Below are positions 7,022 through 13,161 of a DNA stretch of 13,163 nucleotides, in pieces. A program made the translations under genes and the position numbers. A model generated the notes under the pieces. The model was not told the origin of the DNA. It saw only the letters and a program-made list of their open reading frames with translations, and ran no database searches. The DNA comes from Candidatus Woesebacteria bacterium UBA925. GTDB taxonomy: Bacteria > Patescibacteriota > Microgenomatia > UBA8517. The DNA lies in the NCBI GenBank assembly GCA_002293705.1, contig DBDT01000010.1, positions 1 through 13,163 of the forward strand, read 5' to 3'. Each line of letters starts with the position of its first letter. Position 1 is the stretch's first letter.

Positions 7022-7034
7022 GGACTAAGCCAAT

Positions 7035-7949
7035 ATGTTTAGTGCAATTGCCCTACTCCTTTTATCAATAGCAATCCTCTGGTTTAGCGCCGAAGCAATG
7101 GTGTCCCAGATGAAGGCCATCTCGGTTAAAATGAAGCTATCAAGCTTATTTGTCGGGACAGTTTTTATGTCATTTGTAACAACTCTACCTGAGCTGTCCT
7201 CTTCCTTATACGCAGCTTTTCTGGGCGATTACCCTTTGGCCTATGCAAATACAAGCTCAGTAATTGTAAACATCCTTCTGGTTTTTGGTTTAGGAGTTCT
7301 TTTGGGATCAGTAAGGATTGGGACAAAAAAGACTCAGTTTGAGTCTATCATGCTAGTTTTACTGTCGTTTGTTTTTGTTGGGACTTCTTTCGTTTTCACA
7401 AATTATCAGCTCCCACTTCTTTTGATGAGCTTTGTGGTTTCATGGGTAGCGTTATACCGGTTGGCTAAAAATGGTGCTAAAAAAGAAGACAAGAAACAGT
7501 TCAAGCAAGTCGCAGGTGACAGGCTAAGTGTCACTAAGGCTGCCATGTCTATTCTGGGGGTGTTTGCTTCGTCGGTAATACTTATTCAGTCAATTGAACA
7601 AATATCATTTCTAACTGGAATAGACACCTCAAGGCTAGGGTTGATGATTTTGGCTACTTCCACCTCACTTCCTGAGATTGTGACCATGATCGTATCATCA
7701 AAGAAAGGTGAGCATAAATTGATGATTGGAAATATATTTGGAAGCAGTGTTTACAATATGTTTTTCATCCCAATCATTGTTGGTATAAGCTCAAGTATTA
7801 TTCTTCCGAGTATTGTTGCCGCTTGGATTATTGTTTCAACACTCCTTTTGTCGTTGGTGGTGGCAAGGTTTAAGGGCCGTGTGGTTCCAAGATATGTAGG
7901 CATAATCTTTATAGCTTGTTTTCTCGTTTACTTTTTGAGCATAATGTAG
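7035..7949 (+). CDS. Sodium/calcium exchanger family (CaCA) membrane antiporter
   Basis: A 304-residue polytopic membrane protein with about ten hydrophobic segments split by a basic cytoplasmic loop (about 143-166), the layout of YrbG/CaxA-type antiporters. Both inverted alpha-repeats are visible. Alpha-1 is GTVFMSFVTTLPELSSSLYA (41-60) and alpha-2 is LATSTSLPEIVTMIVSSKKG (206-225), followed by IGNIFGSSVYNMFF (231-244). The ion-binding glutamates are E53 and E214. The second half of each repeat usually carries GSN; here alpha-2 has GSS (236-238), and alpha-1 has NTSSVIVN (72-79), which lacks the glycine. The substrate may therefore not be Ca2+. The next gene, a metallochaperone-type GTPase, begins 3 bp downstream. 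Energy coupling would be to Na+ or H+; the sequence does not say which. Confidence 0.92.
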   Translation: MFSAIALLLLSIAILWFSAEAMVSQMKAISVKMKLSSLFVGTVFMSFVTTLPELSSSLYAAFLGDYPLAYANTSSVIVNILLVFGLGVLLGSVRIGTKKTQFESIMLVLLSFVFVGTSFVFTNYQLPLLLMSFVVSWVALYRLAKNGAKKEDKKQFKQVAGDRLSVTKAAMSILGVFASSVILIQSIEQISFLTGIDTSRLGLMILATSTSLPEIVTMIVSSKKGEHKLMIGNIFGSSVYNMFFIPIIVGISSSIILPSIVAAWIIVSTLLLSLVVARFKGRVVPRYVGIIFIACFLVYFLSIM

Positions 7950-7952
7950 CCT

Positions 7953-8861
7953 ATGTCAGAAAGTGGTCTTGTACCCGTCATTTTGGTAACAGGATTTTTG
8001 GGAAGTGGAAAAACTACTTTCATAAATTGGTTGCTCCATAAATTTCCAGAAAGAAAAATCTCTTTAATTCTTAACGAGTTTGGTGACATATCTTTAGAAT
8101 CCAGGTTTGTTAAAGAGACTGTGCATGGACAAGTGGCTGAGCTTGCAAATGGATGCATGTGCTGCGTTGCAAAATCAGACATCCCCAGAGTTGTTAAATA
8201 CATATTGGAAACTGCTCCACACACTGAAGCAATAATAATTGAAGCATCAGGCTTGTCGGATCCTGACCCAGTTGCAGCCTCTCTGGCATCAGAGGAGCTT
8301 TCCAAGCTAATCAATTTAAACACAATAATTTGTATAGTTGATGCCTTGAACTTTTTAGATCACAGAAAGGACAATCCAATAGTTATGTCGCAACTTGGTG
8401 ATTGCGATATTGCATTAATTACTAAGGTGCACGAAGCAGGGGAGAAACAGCTTGGATTGGTAAAATTAGCCATTGATAGTTTGGGTATAGGTATAAAACA
8501 CATTGATTTTAAAGATGACTTAGACCATCGTGCCTTTTTAGAGTTGAAGTTTGACCATGAATCTGAAGCAGAGTCTGAGCATCATCATGACCACTCACAC
8601 GAAGAATACTCCGAAGTATGGGTTAGTATAAACAAACCAGTTAAAAGACTGGAGTTTGCAGAGAAGGTGAGAAATCTCCCAAATGAAGTTATCAGGGCAA
8701 AAGGATGTGTAAATTTTTCCGACTCAACACCTTCTTTAATCCAATATGTCGGAAGAAGATTGCAAGTATTGGAGAGTGACGGTTTGCCCAAAGACAGTAA
8801 TATGTTGTTTTTGGGAAAAGGTCTAAACAAAGAAGCAATTGACAAACTATTTAACTCTTAA
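7953..8861 (+). CDS. COG0523 (CobW/YeiR/ZNG-type) metallochaperone GTPase
   Basis: A 302-residue cytoplasmic G3E-family P-loop protein that would deliver Zn2+ or another metal to client proteins. Seen: Walker A GFLGSGKTT (14-22), NEFGD (41-45), the diagnostic CxCC metal motif as GCMCC (67-71), EASGLSDP (97-104) and Walker B-like ICIVDA (126-131). A His/Asp/Glu-rich metal-binding insert HHHDHSHEE (210-218) precedes the C-terminal CobW_C domain (about 220-290). The guanine-specificity motif, normally NKxD, reads TKVH (157-160), so the Asp that reads the guanine base is missing. It starts 3 bp after the antiporter and is surely co-transcribed with it. A TAATGT hexamer 5 nt before the ATG is probably chance, being part of the upstream stop region. 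No cobalamin genes are near, so CobW proper is unlikely. Confidence 0.95.
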   Translation: MSESGLVPVILVTGFLGSGKTTFINWLLHKFPERKISLILNEFGDISLESRFVKETVHGQVAELANGCMCCVAKSDIPRVVKYILETAPHTEAIIIEASGLSDPDPVAASLASEELSKLINLNTIICIVDALNFLDHRKDNPIVMSQLGDCDIALITKVHEAGEKQLGLVKLAIDSLGIGIKHIDFKDDLDHRAFLELKFDHESEAESEHHHDHSHEEYSEVWVSINKPVKRLEFAEKVRNLPNEVIRAKGCVNFSDSTPSLIQYVGRRLQVLESDGLPKDSNMLFLGKGLNKEAIDKLFNS

Positions 8862-8870
8862 AACCGATAC

Positions 8871-8884
8871 TTTAGTTAACTAAA
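8871..8884. repeat. Perfect 14-bp palindrome between convergent genes
   Basis: TTTAGTTAACTAAA is its own reverse complement. It covers the stop codon and last three sense codons of the dihydrouridine synthase gene, and starts 9 bp after the stop of the COG0523 gene. It has no loop, so it would be a dyad site or a bidirectional weak hairpin rather than a classical terminator. Chance is possible. Confidence 0.5.
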
Positions 8885-9831
8885 TCAAGGTTTTTAATGA
8901 CTTCAAACCCTTCTTTGGCAGTTTTTGTTTCCATTAGTTTTGCCCTGATTTCGTTGGCCCCTTCGAATTCCCTGATATACATTTTGAAGAATTTCTTCAT
9001 AACATCGTAATGCTTGCCTTCGTAGAAAGCGTCGTAAAGCTCAAGGTGTTTTTTTAAAACATTGAAGTATTCAATTGGCTGGCGCTGTTGACTTGCTTGA
9101 GTTTCAAAAATCCAAGGATTTGAAAATACCCCTCTTCCAATCATGACGCCGTCTACATTTGTTTGCTTAACCCGATCTATGGCTTGTGTGTAAGATGTCA
9201 CATCTCCGTTTCCAATAACAATTGTGTTTGGGTTAATTTGATTTTTAAGCTCTACAACCTTGGCAATGTAACTCCAATCTGCTGGGTAATCACTCATTTG
9301 TTTTGCTGTTCTGCCGTGTATGGTAAGGGCTGCAAGATTGTGTTCAAGTAAAAAACTTGCCCACTCCTCTACAATCACCTTGTTGAATCCAAGCCTTGTT
9401 TTCACACTCACCGGTAGTCCTCCTGAGTTTTCTTGGACTGATTTTATACACTCTGAGGCAAGTAGGGGATTTGTGCACATTGCGGCTCCTGCGCCAATTT
9501 TTAGCACTGCTTTGTCAGGGCAACCCATATTGATATCAATTCCATCAAAACCTAGCTCAGCGCAAGTTTTAGCCGCTAAGCCTAGGTTTTTAGGGTTAAC
9601 TCCCCAAATTTGGGCCACTACTGGTCTTTGTTTTGGGCTAAACACTAATTTTTTAAGAGCCTTGTCTCGTCCAGAGGAATTAAGACCATCTGCAGCTGTG
9701 AACTCGGTAAACAGTACATCAGGAGAGGGGAGAGCTGTAGACATTATTTCTCTAAAGACGTGATCTGTGACATTTTCCATTGGAGCTAAGACAGTGAAAC
9801 CCTTCTTTAGTTTTTTCCAGAAATTAGACAT
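8872..9831 (-). CDS. dus: tRNA-dihydrouridine synthase
   Basis: 319 residues from the preferred ATG; an FMN enzyme that reduces uridines in the tRNA D-loop. Numbering from that ATG: APMENVTD (16-23) of the FMN barrel, FTEFTAADG (41-49), INMGCPDK (100-107) with catalytic C104, VKTRLG (143-148), IHGRTAKQMSDYP (171-183) and GNGDV (207-211). The phosphate-binding segment VMIGRGVFSNPW (229-240) and the C-terminal helical tRNA-binding domain follow. The frame can be read back to a TTG at 9846, but the ATG at 9831 is favoured: it has TGG-TAAAAT ending 5 nt before it, and TTG starts are not otherwise needed here. It is the last gene of a minus-strand run, 25 bp after ccdA, and may be transcribed both from the run and from its own promoter. 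Confidence 0.95.
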   Translation of the reverse strand: MSNFWKKLKKGFTVLAPMENVTDHVFREIMSTALPSPDVLFTEFTAADGLNSSGRDKALKKLVFSPKQRPVVAQIWGVNPKNLGLAAKTCAELGFDGIDINMGCPDKAVLKIGAGAAMCTNPLLASECIKSVQENSGGLPVSVKTRLGFNKVIVEEWASFLLEHNLAALTIHGRTAKQMSDYPADWSYIAKVVELKNQINPNTIVIGNGDVTSYTQAIDRVKQTNVDGVMIGRGVFSNPWIFETQASQQRQPIEYFNVLKKHLELYDAFYEGKHYDVMKKFFKMYIREFEGANEIRAKLMETKTAKEGFEVIKNLDLVN

Positions 9832-9836
9832 CAGGA

Positions 9837-9842
9837 ATTTTA
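9837..9842 (-). promoter_or_regulatory. Extended -10 (TGG-TAAAAT) for dus
   Basis: On the minus strand TAAAAT is preceded by TGG (9843-9845) and ends 5 nt before the ATG at 9831. It lies wholly in the 25-bp gap after ccdA and predicts a leaderless dus transcript. The nine-base element differs from that of gltX only at the n of TGn. Confidence 0.55.
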
Positions 9843-9856
9843 CCAAAAAATAGCCT

Positions 9857-10609
9857 TTATTTTAAATTTTCATTAATCCTGTCTTGTATCTGGGTGCTTG
9901 AGTCTATTTTAGTGATAATCTGTTCATAGCTGGGGAAATTATCAAGTATAAATTGAGAGAATCTTTTCTCAATTCCAAATAGTAGGAGAAAAGCCAGAAT
10001 AATCATCACAAATCCAAAACCTTTTTGAATTTTTCTGCTGTTGGTTTTCAAAAATGAAACTTTACTCATTAATTTTTGGCCTCCAACAATCATTGCAAAC
10101 ATTGGGATGGCAGTACCTAGTGAATACGAGATTGTTACCAATACTGCAGCACCTGTGACTTGACCAGTGATTGCAAGTGTTATCACAGAGGCAAGTATTG
10201 GTCCCACACAAGGTGTCCATATTAGTCCAAGTGAGAGTCCTAAAACTAATCCTCCAAAAAAGCCATACTTTGGTGCCCCTCCGCCAATTTTTCCACTAAA
10301 GCTTGCAAAAAACCTCTCCACCAACAATTGAAACTTGTTACTGATGAGACTGAGTCCAAATAGGGCAATAATTATTGATGAGATACCTCGAATGCTCGAT
10401 GTGTCCACCCCTGTAGCTTCAACTAGTGCGGCAAGACTTAGGGTAAAAAAAGAAAAGCTTGAAATAAAACCAACCACCACCCCTATTGGTCTTTTAATTC
10501 CACTACTGTCTAGTGAGCTTGAAAGAATAATTGGAAGAAGAGGGAAAATGCATGGAGACAAGATTGTAACCACCCCTGCTATGAAGGAGAAGAAGAGTAA
10601 AATCTCCAT
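9857..10609 (-). CDS. ccdA: CcdA/DsbD-type transmembrane thiol-electron transporter
   Basis: A 250-residue polytopic protein with about six hydrophobic segments that would carry reducing equivalents from cytoplasmic thioredoxin to extracytoplasmic thiol proteins. The two redox-active cysteines of the family are in place: LSPCIFPLLP (C20) in the first membrane segment and WTPCVGP (C134) in the fourth. The Pro-flanking pattern and the internal duplication GVVTILSPC / GLIWTPC fit CcdA. The loop 31-41 is Ser-rich, and the C-terminal tail (213-250) is polar. The ATG lies 3 bp after the TGA of the thioredoxin-like gene, so the pair is co-translated and probably forms one redox route. No cytochrome c maturation genes are in view, so the client is more likely the neighbouring thioredoxin-like protein and secreted disulfide proteins. 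Confidence 0.93.
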   Translation of the reverse strand: MEILLFFSFIAGVVTILSPCIFPLLPIILSSSLDSSGIKRPIGVVVGFISSFSFFTLSLAALVEATGVDTSSIRGISSIIIALFGLSLISNKFQLLVERFFASFSGKIGGGAPKYGFFGGLVLGLSLGLIWTPCVGPILASVITLAITGQVTGAAVLVTISYSLGTAIPMFAMIVGGQKLMSKVSFLKTNSRKIQKGFGFVMIILAFLLLFGIEKRFSQFILDNFPSYEQIITKIDSSTQIQDRINENLK

Positions 10610-10612
10610 TAA

Positions 10613-11131
10613 TCACTTGATGTTTTCCAAAAGTTCTTTGGTCTTTCCACCATTCCACTTTGTTACAACCGAACCATTCTCGTCGATTTGTACAAAAGTG
10701 TGCTGATATGTGACCCCGTATTTTTTGGCCAACTCAGATTCAAGGCTGTCTGTGTCTGGGTCATTGTAGTTGACCCTAATTACAACAACTCCGTCTGGGA
10801 TTTGATCCATGTTTGCCGAAAACTCTGCGTCAGTCGGTCTGCAGGTTGGGCACCAGTTAGCATAAAAAAATAATACACGCTTCTCACTGGCGGCCCCTTC
10901 AAATCCAGCTTCTGAGAACTCGAAGTATTTCATTCTTTCCATTATTCCCCCTCCCGCAGCTAAATCTGAGCCATCAGTATCTGCTGGATTTATAGTTGAC
11001 TCATCACTGGTTTTTGTTTTCTCGCCGACCCCGATTAAGTTGTCATTGTTTGAAGAAAACAAGTAAATGCCTGACAAGGCAAGTATGGCAAACGCGATGA
11101 TTCCTGCTATTAAATTCCTGTTTGTTTTCAT
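10613..11131 (-). CDS. Membrane-anchored thioredoxin-like protein (WCPTC)
   Basis: 172 residues from the preferred ATG. Seen: an anchor (about 6-26), a polar linker (27-63), then a thioredoxin fold whose active site is NWCPTC (92-97; C94 and C97). The usual cis-proline before the TFV strand is replaced: the stretch reads YGVTYQHTFVQID (138-150), with His 144 where Pro normally sits. Variant cis-Pro positions change substrate release and redox behaviour in the thioredoxin superfamily, so this protein may be an oxidoreductase with altered specificity or a reductase fed by CcdA next door. An alternative ATG at 11143 adds 4 residues. I prefer 11131 because TATGAT ends 7 nt upstream and the first ATG lies inside that hexamer. 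Confidence 0.92.
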   Translation of the reverse strand: MKTNRNLIAGIIAFAILALSGIYLFSSNNDNLIGVGEKTKTSDESTINPADTDGSDLAAGGGIMERMKYFEFSEAGFEGAASEKRVLFFYANWCPTCRPTDAEFSANMDQIPDGVVVIRVNYNDPDTDSLESELAKKYGVTYQHTFVQIDENGSVVTKWNGGKTKELLENIK

Positions 11132-11138
11132 TACCTTA

Positions 11139-11144
11139 ATCATA
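11139..11144 (-). promoter_or_regulatory. -10 (TATGAT) for the thioredoxin-like/ccdA unit
   Basis: On the minus strand TATGAT ends 7 nt before the ATG at 11131; AAGG lies between them but only 2 nt from the ATG, too close for a ribosome site. No clear -35. It predicts a leaderless transcript and argues against the upstream ATG at 11143. Confidence 0.5.
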
Positions 11145-11175
11145 GTTCTTTGTTGGGGTTAAATCCAGACAAGAT

Positions 11176-11904
11176 TCAGTCAATTGTAATTCTCCAATAT
11201 TGTTCATACCTTCTACCTTCAATCTCTTTTGCAAAATACTCAGATAGTCCAATTGCTTTTTCTTTGGTCAATTGAGATTTGTGGCTTGATATTGAGCTTA
11301 ATTTGCTTTGAAAGAAATCTGTTACATCAATTGATACAAGTGGCGATTTTTTGACAGAGTCAACAAAAAGAAGCTTGGTGGTTGTGTGTGGAGTAAGGCC
11401 TTCTAACTGATGAGGGAAAAATAGATTATCCCTGCTGTATGGGTAGCAAGCATCAACAACTGATGACCCTGTGTTTCTGTGGTCTCTGTGGTTGATGTAG
11501 TTTTCTCCATTTTCATCGGTAATTACAATTTCAGTTGGGTTGTGGGTAACCACAACTTCAGGTTTGAATTTTCTTATTTCGTGAACAATTTTCTCAATAG
11601 TGCTAAGTGAATTTTCCACCTCACCATCACCAATTTCCAAATTGACACTATCAAGCTCGTTTAGACCTAAGTGGTGTAAGGCTTCAAGGTCCTCTTGCTT
11701 CCTTTTTGAAACAAGCTCTATTTCTGAGATAACCATATCTCTTGACCCCTTGTTGCCTGACGTCATTTTGACAAGTTTGACCTGTTTGCCTTCGTGTTTA
11801 AGTCTTGCGATTGTTCCACCTGAGTAAATTTCAGCATCGTCTGGGTGGGCAAAGACAAACATAACTCGACTGACTTCTCCAAATACATCATTAAAGTTAT
11901 CCAT
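11176..11904 (-). CDS. PIG-L/LmbE family zinc deacetylase
   Basis: 242 residues from the preferred ATG. These enzymes remove N-acetyl groups from sugar-containing substrates such as GlcNAc-lipids, GlcNAc-inositol or bacillithiol precursors. Numbering from that ATG: FVFAHPDDAEIYSGG (16-30) with zinc/catalytic H20, D22 and D23; LVKMTSGNKGSRD (44-56); RKQEDLEALHHLG (68-80); VVTHNPTE (118-125); and the second metal motif NHRDHRNTG (138-146) with H139 and H142. The downstream part (about 160-200) would shape the substrate pocket. Its substrate is unknown; no thiol or glycolipid pathway genes flank it. A GTG at 11919 extends the frame by five codons, but TATATT ends 6 nt before the ATG at 11904 and overlaps the extension, so I choose the ATG. 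The methyltransferase gene lies 35 bp upstream and the thioredoxin-like gene begins 44 bp downstream. Confidence 0.93.
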   Translation of the reverse strand: MDNFNDVFGEVSRVMFVFAHPDDAEIYSGGTIARLKHEGKQVKLVKMTSGNKGSRDMVISEIELVSKRKQEDLEALHHLGLNELDSVNLEIGDGEVENSLSTIEKIVHEIRKFKPEVVVTHNPTEIVITDENGENYINHRDHRNTGSSVVDACYPYSRDNLFFPHQLEGLTPHTTTKLLFVDSVKKSPLVSIDVTDFFQSKLSSISSHKSQLTKEKAIGLSEYFAKEIEGRRYEQYWRITID

Positions 11905-11910
11905 ATCGGT

Positions 11911-11916
11911 AATATA
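11911..11916 (-). promoter_or_regulatory. -10 (TATATT) for the PIG-L deacetylase gene
   Basis: On the minus strand TATATT ends 6 nt before the ATG at 11904, in the 35-bp gap after the methyltransferase gene. It predicts a leaderless transcript and selects ATG over the GTG at 11919. No convincing -35. Confidence 0.5.
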
Positions 11917-11939
11917 CACTCTGAAATAGCCTGGTAAAA

Positions 11940-12566
11940 CTAAGCGTTTTTTGAAAATCTATCCCAAGATGAGAGAAGTATGGCCCTTAACCCTACAGGC
12001 CCTTTGCGAATCTTCTTGTTTTTGAAAACAAACTCTAGCCTTTGATGGCTTATGTAACTAAGCACAATGCCAGTGCTTGTCCCCAAGTTTAAGCTTTCAA
12101 CTATTCCACCCATTGGGATGTTTATACAAAAGTCAGAGCTTTGGACAGCCTCACTTGAAACTCCTCTGGCTTCATTACCAAACCAAACAGCCAGTCTTTT
12201 TTGTGTGAAGTCGCCCTTGTATAGGTTGATGTTAGTTTTACCAATTAGGTGTGGGGAAGTAGTCGCGATTATGTAGTTATTTTTTCTTAAGTGATCAAGA
12301 CACTCTGAGGTGGTTTTGAAATTTTTTACAAACACCCACTTGTTTGCTCCAACACTTGCTGAAGCAAGCTTTCTGTTGTTGCGAGATGTGTTGAAGTCTT
12401 TCAAACTCCCGTCACCGCCAACGACATACAACTTGTCCACTCCAAATGCAGAAATATTTCTTATAATTGTGCCCACGTTTACAGTTAAGTCGGGTTCTTC
12501 GATAACACAAATCAAATTTCTATTTCTTAAGTGTTTAACTTTTCTAACCCTGTCTCTTATTGCCAT
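11940..12566 (-). CDS. SpoU/TrmH-family 2'-O-ribose RNA methyltransferase
   Basis: A 208-residue SPOUT-fold methyltransferase that uses S-adenosylmethionine to methylate a ribose 2'-OH in tRNA or rRNA. The three family motifs are visible: motif 1 NVGTIIRNISAFG (31-43) with the conserved Asn and Arg, motif 2 VWFGNEARGVS (126-136), and the knot-forming motif 3 INIPMGGIVESLNLGTSTGI (148-167). A short basic N-terminal helix and a C-terminal tail (GLRAILLSSWDRF) flank the fold, as in TrmH (tRNA Gm18); there is no extra L30-like N-terminal domain as in RlmB. I therefore lean to a TrmH-like tRNA enzyme, though the target cannot be proven. The ATG is preceded by a perfect TATAAT 8 nt upstream and no Shine-Dalgarno. 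Confidence 0.92.
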   Translation of the reverse strand: MAIRDRVRKVKHLRNRNLICVIEEPDLTVNVGTIIRNISAFGVDKLYVVGGDGSLKDFNTSRNNRKLASASVGANKWVFVKNFKTTSECLDHLRKNNYIIATTSPHLIGKTNINLYKGDFTQKRLAVWFGNEARGVSSEAVQSSDFCINIPMGGIVESLNLGTSTGIVLSYISHQRLEFVFKNKKIRKGPVGLRAILLSSWDRFSKNA

Positions 12567-12574
12567 TAGACGAG

Positions 12575-12580
12575 ATTATA
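12575..12580 (-). promoter_or_regulatory. Consensus -10 (TATAAT) for the TrmH-like gene
   Basis: On the minus strand TATAAT ends 8 nt before the ATG at 12566, giving a predicted leader of 0-2 nt. No clear -35 was found at 16-18 bp. It heads the minus-strand run of tRNA-modification, deacetylase and redox genes. Confidence 0.55.
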
Positions 12581-12600
12581 TCTTAAAAGGAGATTGTTCC

Positions 12601-12687
12601 ATGTGTGAAGAAGCTCTATCTCTTTTGCAAAATTTGCCATTGATAGTAAATCTAGGAGAAACCATTGATTTTATGGGGTGTATGTGA
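12601..12687 (+). CDS. Possible 28-residue small ORF with a Shine-Dalgarno
   Basis: In the 139-bp gap between the TrmH-like and histidine-phosphatase genes, the plus strand has AAAAGGAG (12585-12592), 8 nt, then ATG and a 28-codon frame beginning MCEEALSLLQNLP and ending FMGCM before TGA. It is short, with cysteines at positions 2 and 27, and resembles nothing I know. The ribosome-binding site is better than that of any recognised gene in the window, which is either a reason to look or a sign that it is chance in a genome that does not use such sites. Confidence 0.25.
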   Translation: MCEEALSLLQNLPLIVNLGETIDFMGCM

Positions 12688-12705
12688 TTGCAGAAATATT
12701 AAGCT

Positions 12706-13161
12706 TTATATGTCTATTTCTTTCATCTCCAAATTTGCCCAATCAACATATCTCCCAAGATCAAGAAATATTAACTGGTCATATTTTTCTCTTGCTGCAA
12801 TAACGCCTAGCAAGTGCCTAAAAAATATTGCATGCCCCACAACTGCAACACTGTCGTATTTGTCCCTTTGTTTTTTTAGAAATTTCAGGAATTTCTCTGC
12901 TCTTGCTTTAATCTCGTTGAAGCTCTCACTACCATCGTATTTCCAGTCTGGGTTTTTGCGATATTCCAAAAGCCCCCAATCCCAAAACTTTCTACCTTCT
13001 TCTCTGCTTTTGCCGTCTAAAGATTTGGGTCTGACATACTCATAGATATAATCAATAGTCTCATGGTTGCCTTCACCAAAAACCAGACTTGCTGTTGCCG
13101 TAGCTCTTATTAATGGGGAAGAATATACCTTATCTACTTTTAGACTGTCTCTTATACACAG
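12706..13161 (-). CDS. Histidine phosphatase (phosphoglycerate-mutase superfamily), N-terminus missing
   Basis: The frame is open to the window end, giving about 151 residues; the N-terminal RHG catalytic motif lies outside. Seen, in order from the open end: DKVYSSPLIRATATASLVFG with the family SSPLxRAxxTA motif; a variable helical region EEGRKFWDWG; the acid-containing SESFNEIKARAEKFLKFL; and the second catalytic histidine in VAVVGHAIFFRHLLG (His codon 12832-12834). The superfamily includes broad-specificity phosphatases, cobalamin phosphatase CobC and phosphoglycerate mutases; the short form suggests a small-molecule phosphatase. Reading frames that start at the TTG at 12969 miss the SSPLxRA motif and are not the real start. 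Bases 13145-13163 are almost certainly sequencing adapter, so real coding sequence ends near 13144 and the outermost five residues are artefactual. Confidence 0.9.
   Translation of the reverse strand: MCIRDSLKVDKVYSSPLIRATATASLVFGEGNHETIDYIYEYVRPKSLDGKSREEGRKFWDWGLLEYRKNPDWKYDGSESFNEIKARAEKFLKFLKKQRDKYDSVAVVGHAIFFRHLLGVIAAREKYDQLIFLDLGRYVDWANLEMKEIDI

Noticed and set aside
7942..7947. TAATGT, 5 nt before the COG0523 start, as a promoter
   Set aside because: It consists of the last codons and stop region of the exchanger gene, has no -35 or TGn, and the 3-bp gene spacing already explains expression by coupling.
9320..9763. A 147-codon open frame on the plus strand
   Set aside because: It lies wholly inside dus on the opposite strand, which has all family motifs; the frame has no recognisable domain and no start signal.
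10613..11131. Alternative genetic code with TGA read as Gly
   Set aside because: TGA ends several genes just where the domains finish and the next gene starts (for example 5307-5309 and 10613-10615), so TGA is a stop here.
12550..12560. CTGTCTCTTAT, 11 bases identical to the start of the Tn5 mosaic end, inside the TrmH-like gene
   Set aside because: The match stops after 11 bases, the reading frame continues normally (Ile-Arg-Asp in a basic N-terminus), and sequence on both sides is coherent, so chance is preferred to a second adapter or a chimeric join.
12310..12687. A long plus-strand frame across the TrmH-like gene and the following gap
   Set aside because: Most of it is antisense to the TrmH-like gene, whose three SPOUT motifs are clear; only the last 28 codons, with their own ATG and SD, deserve mention.
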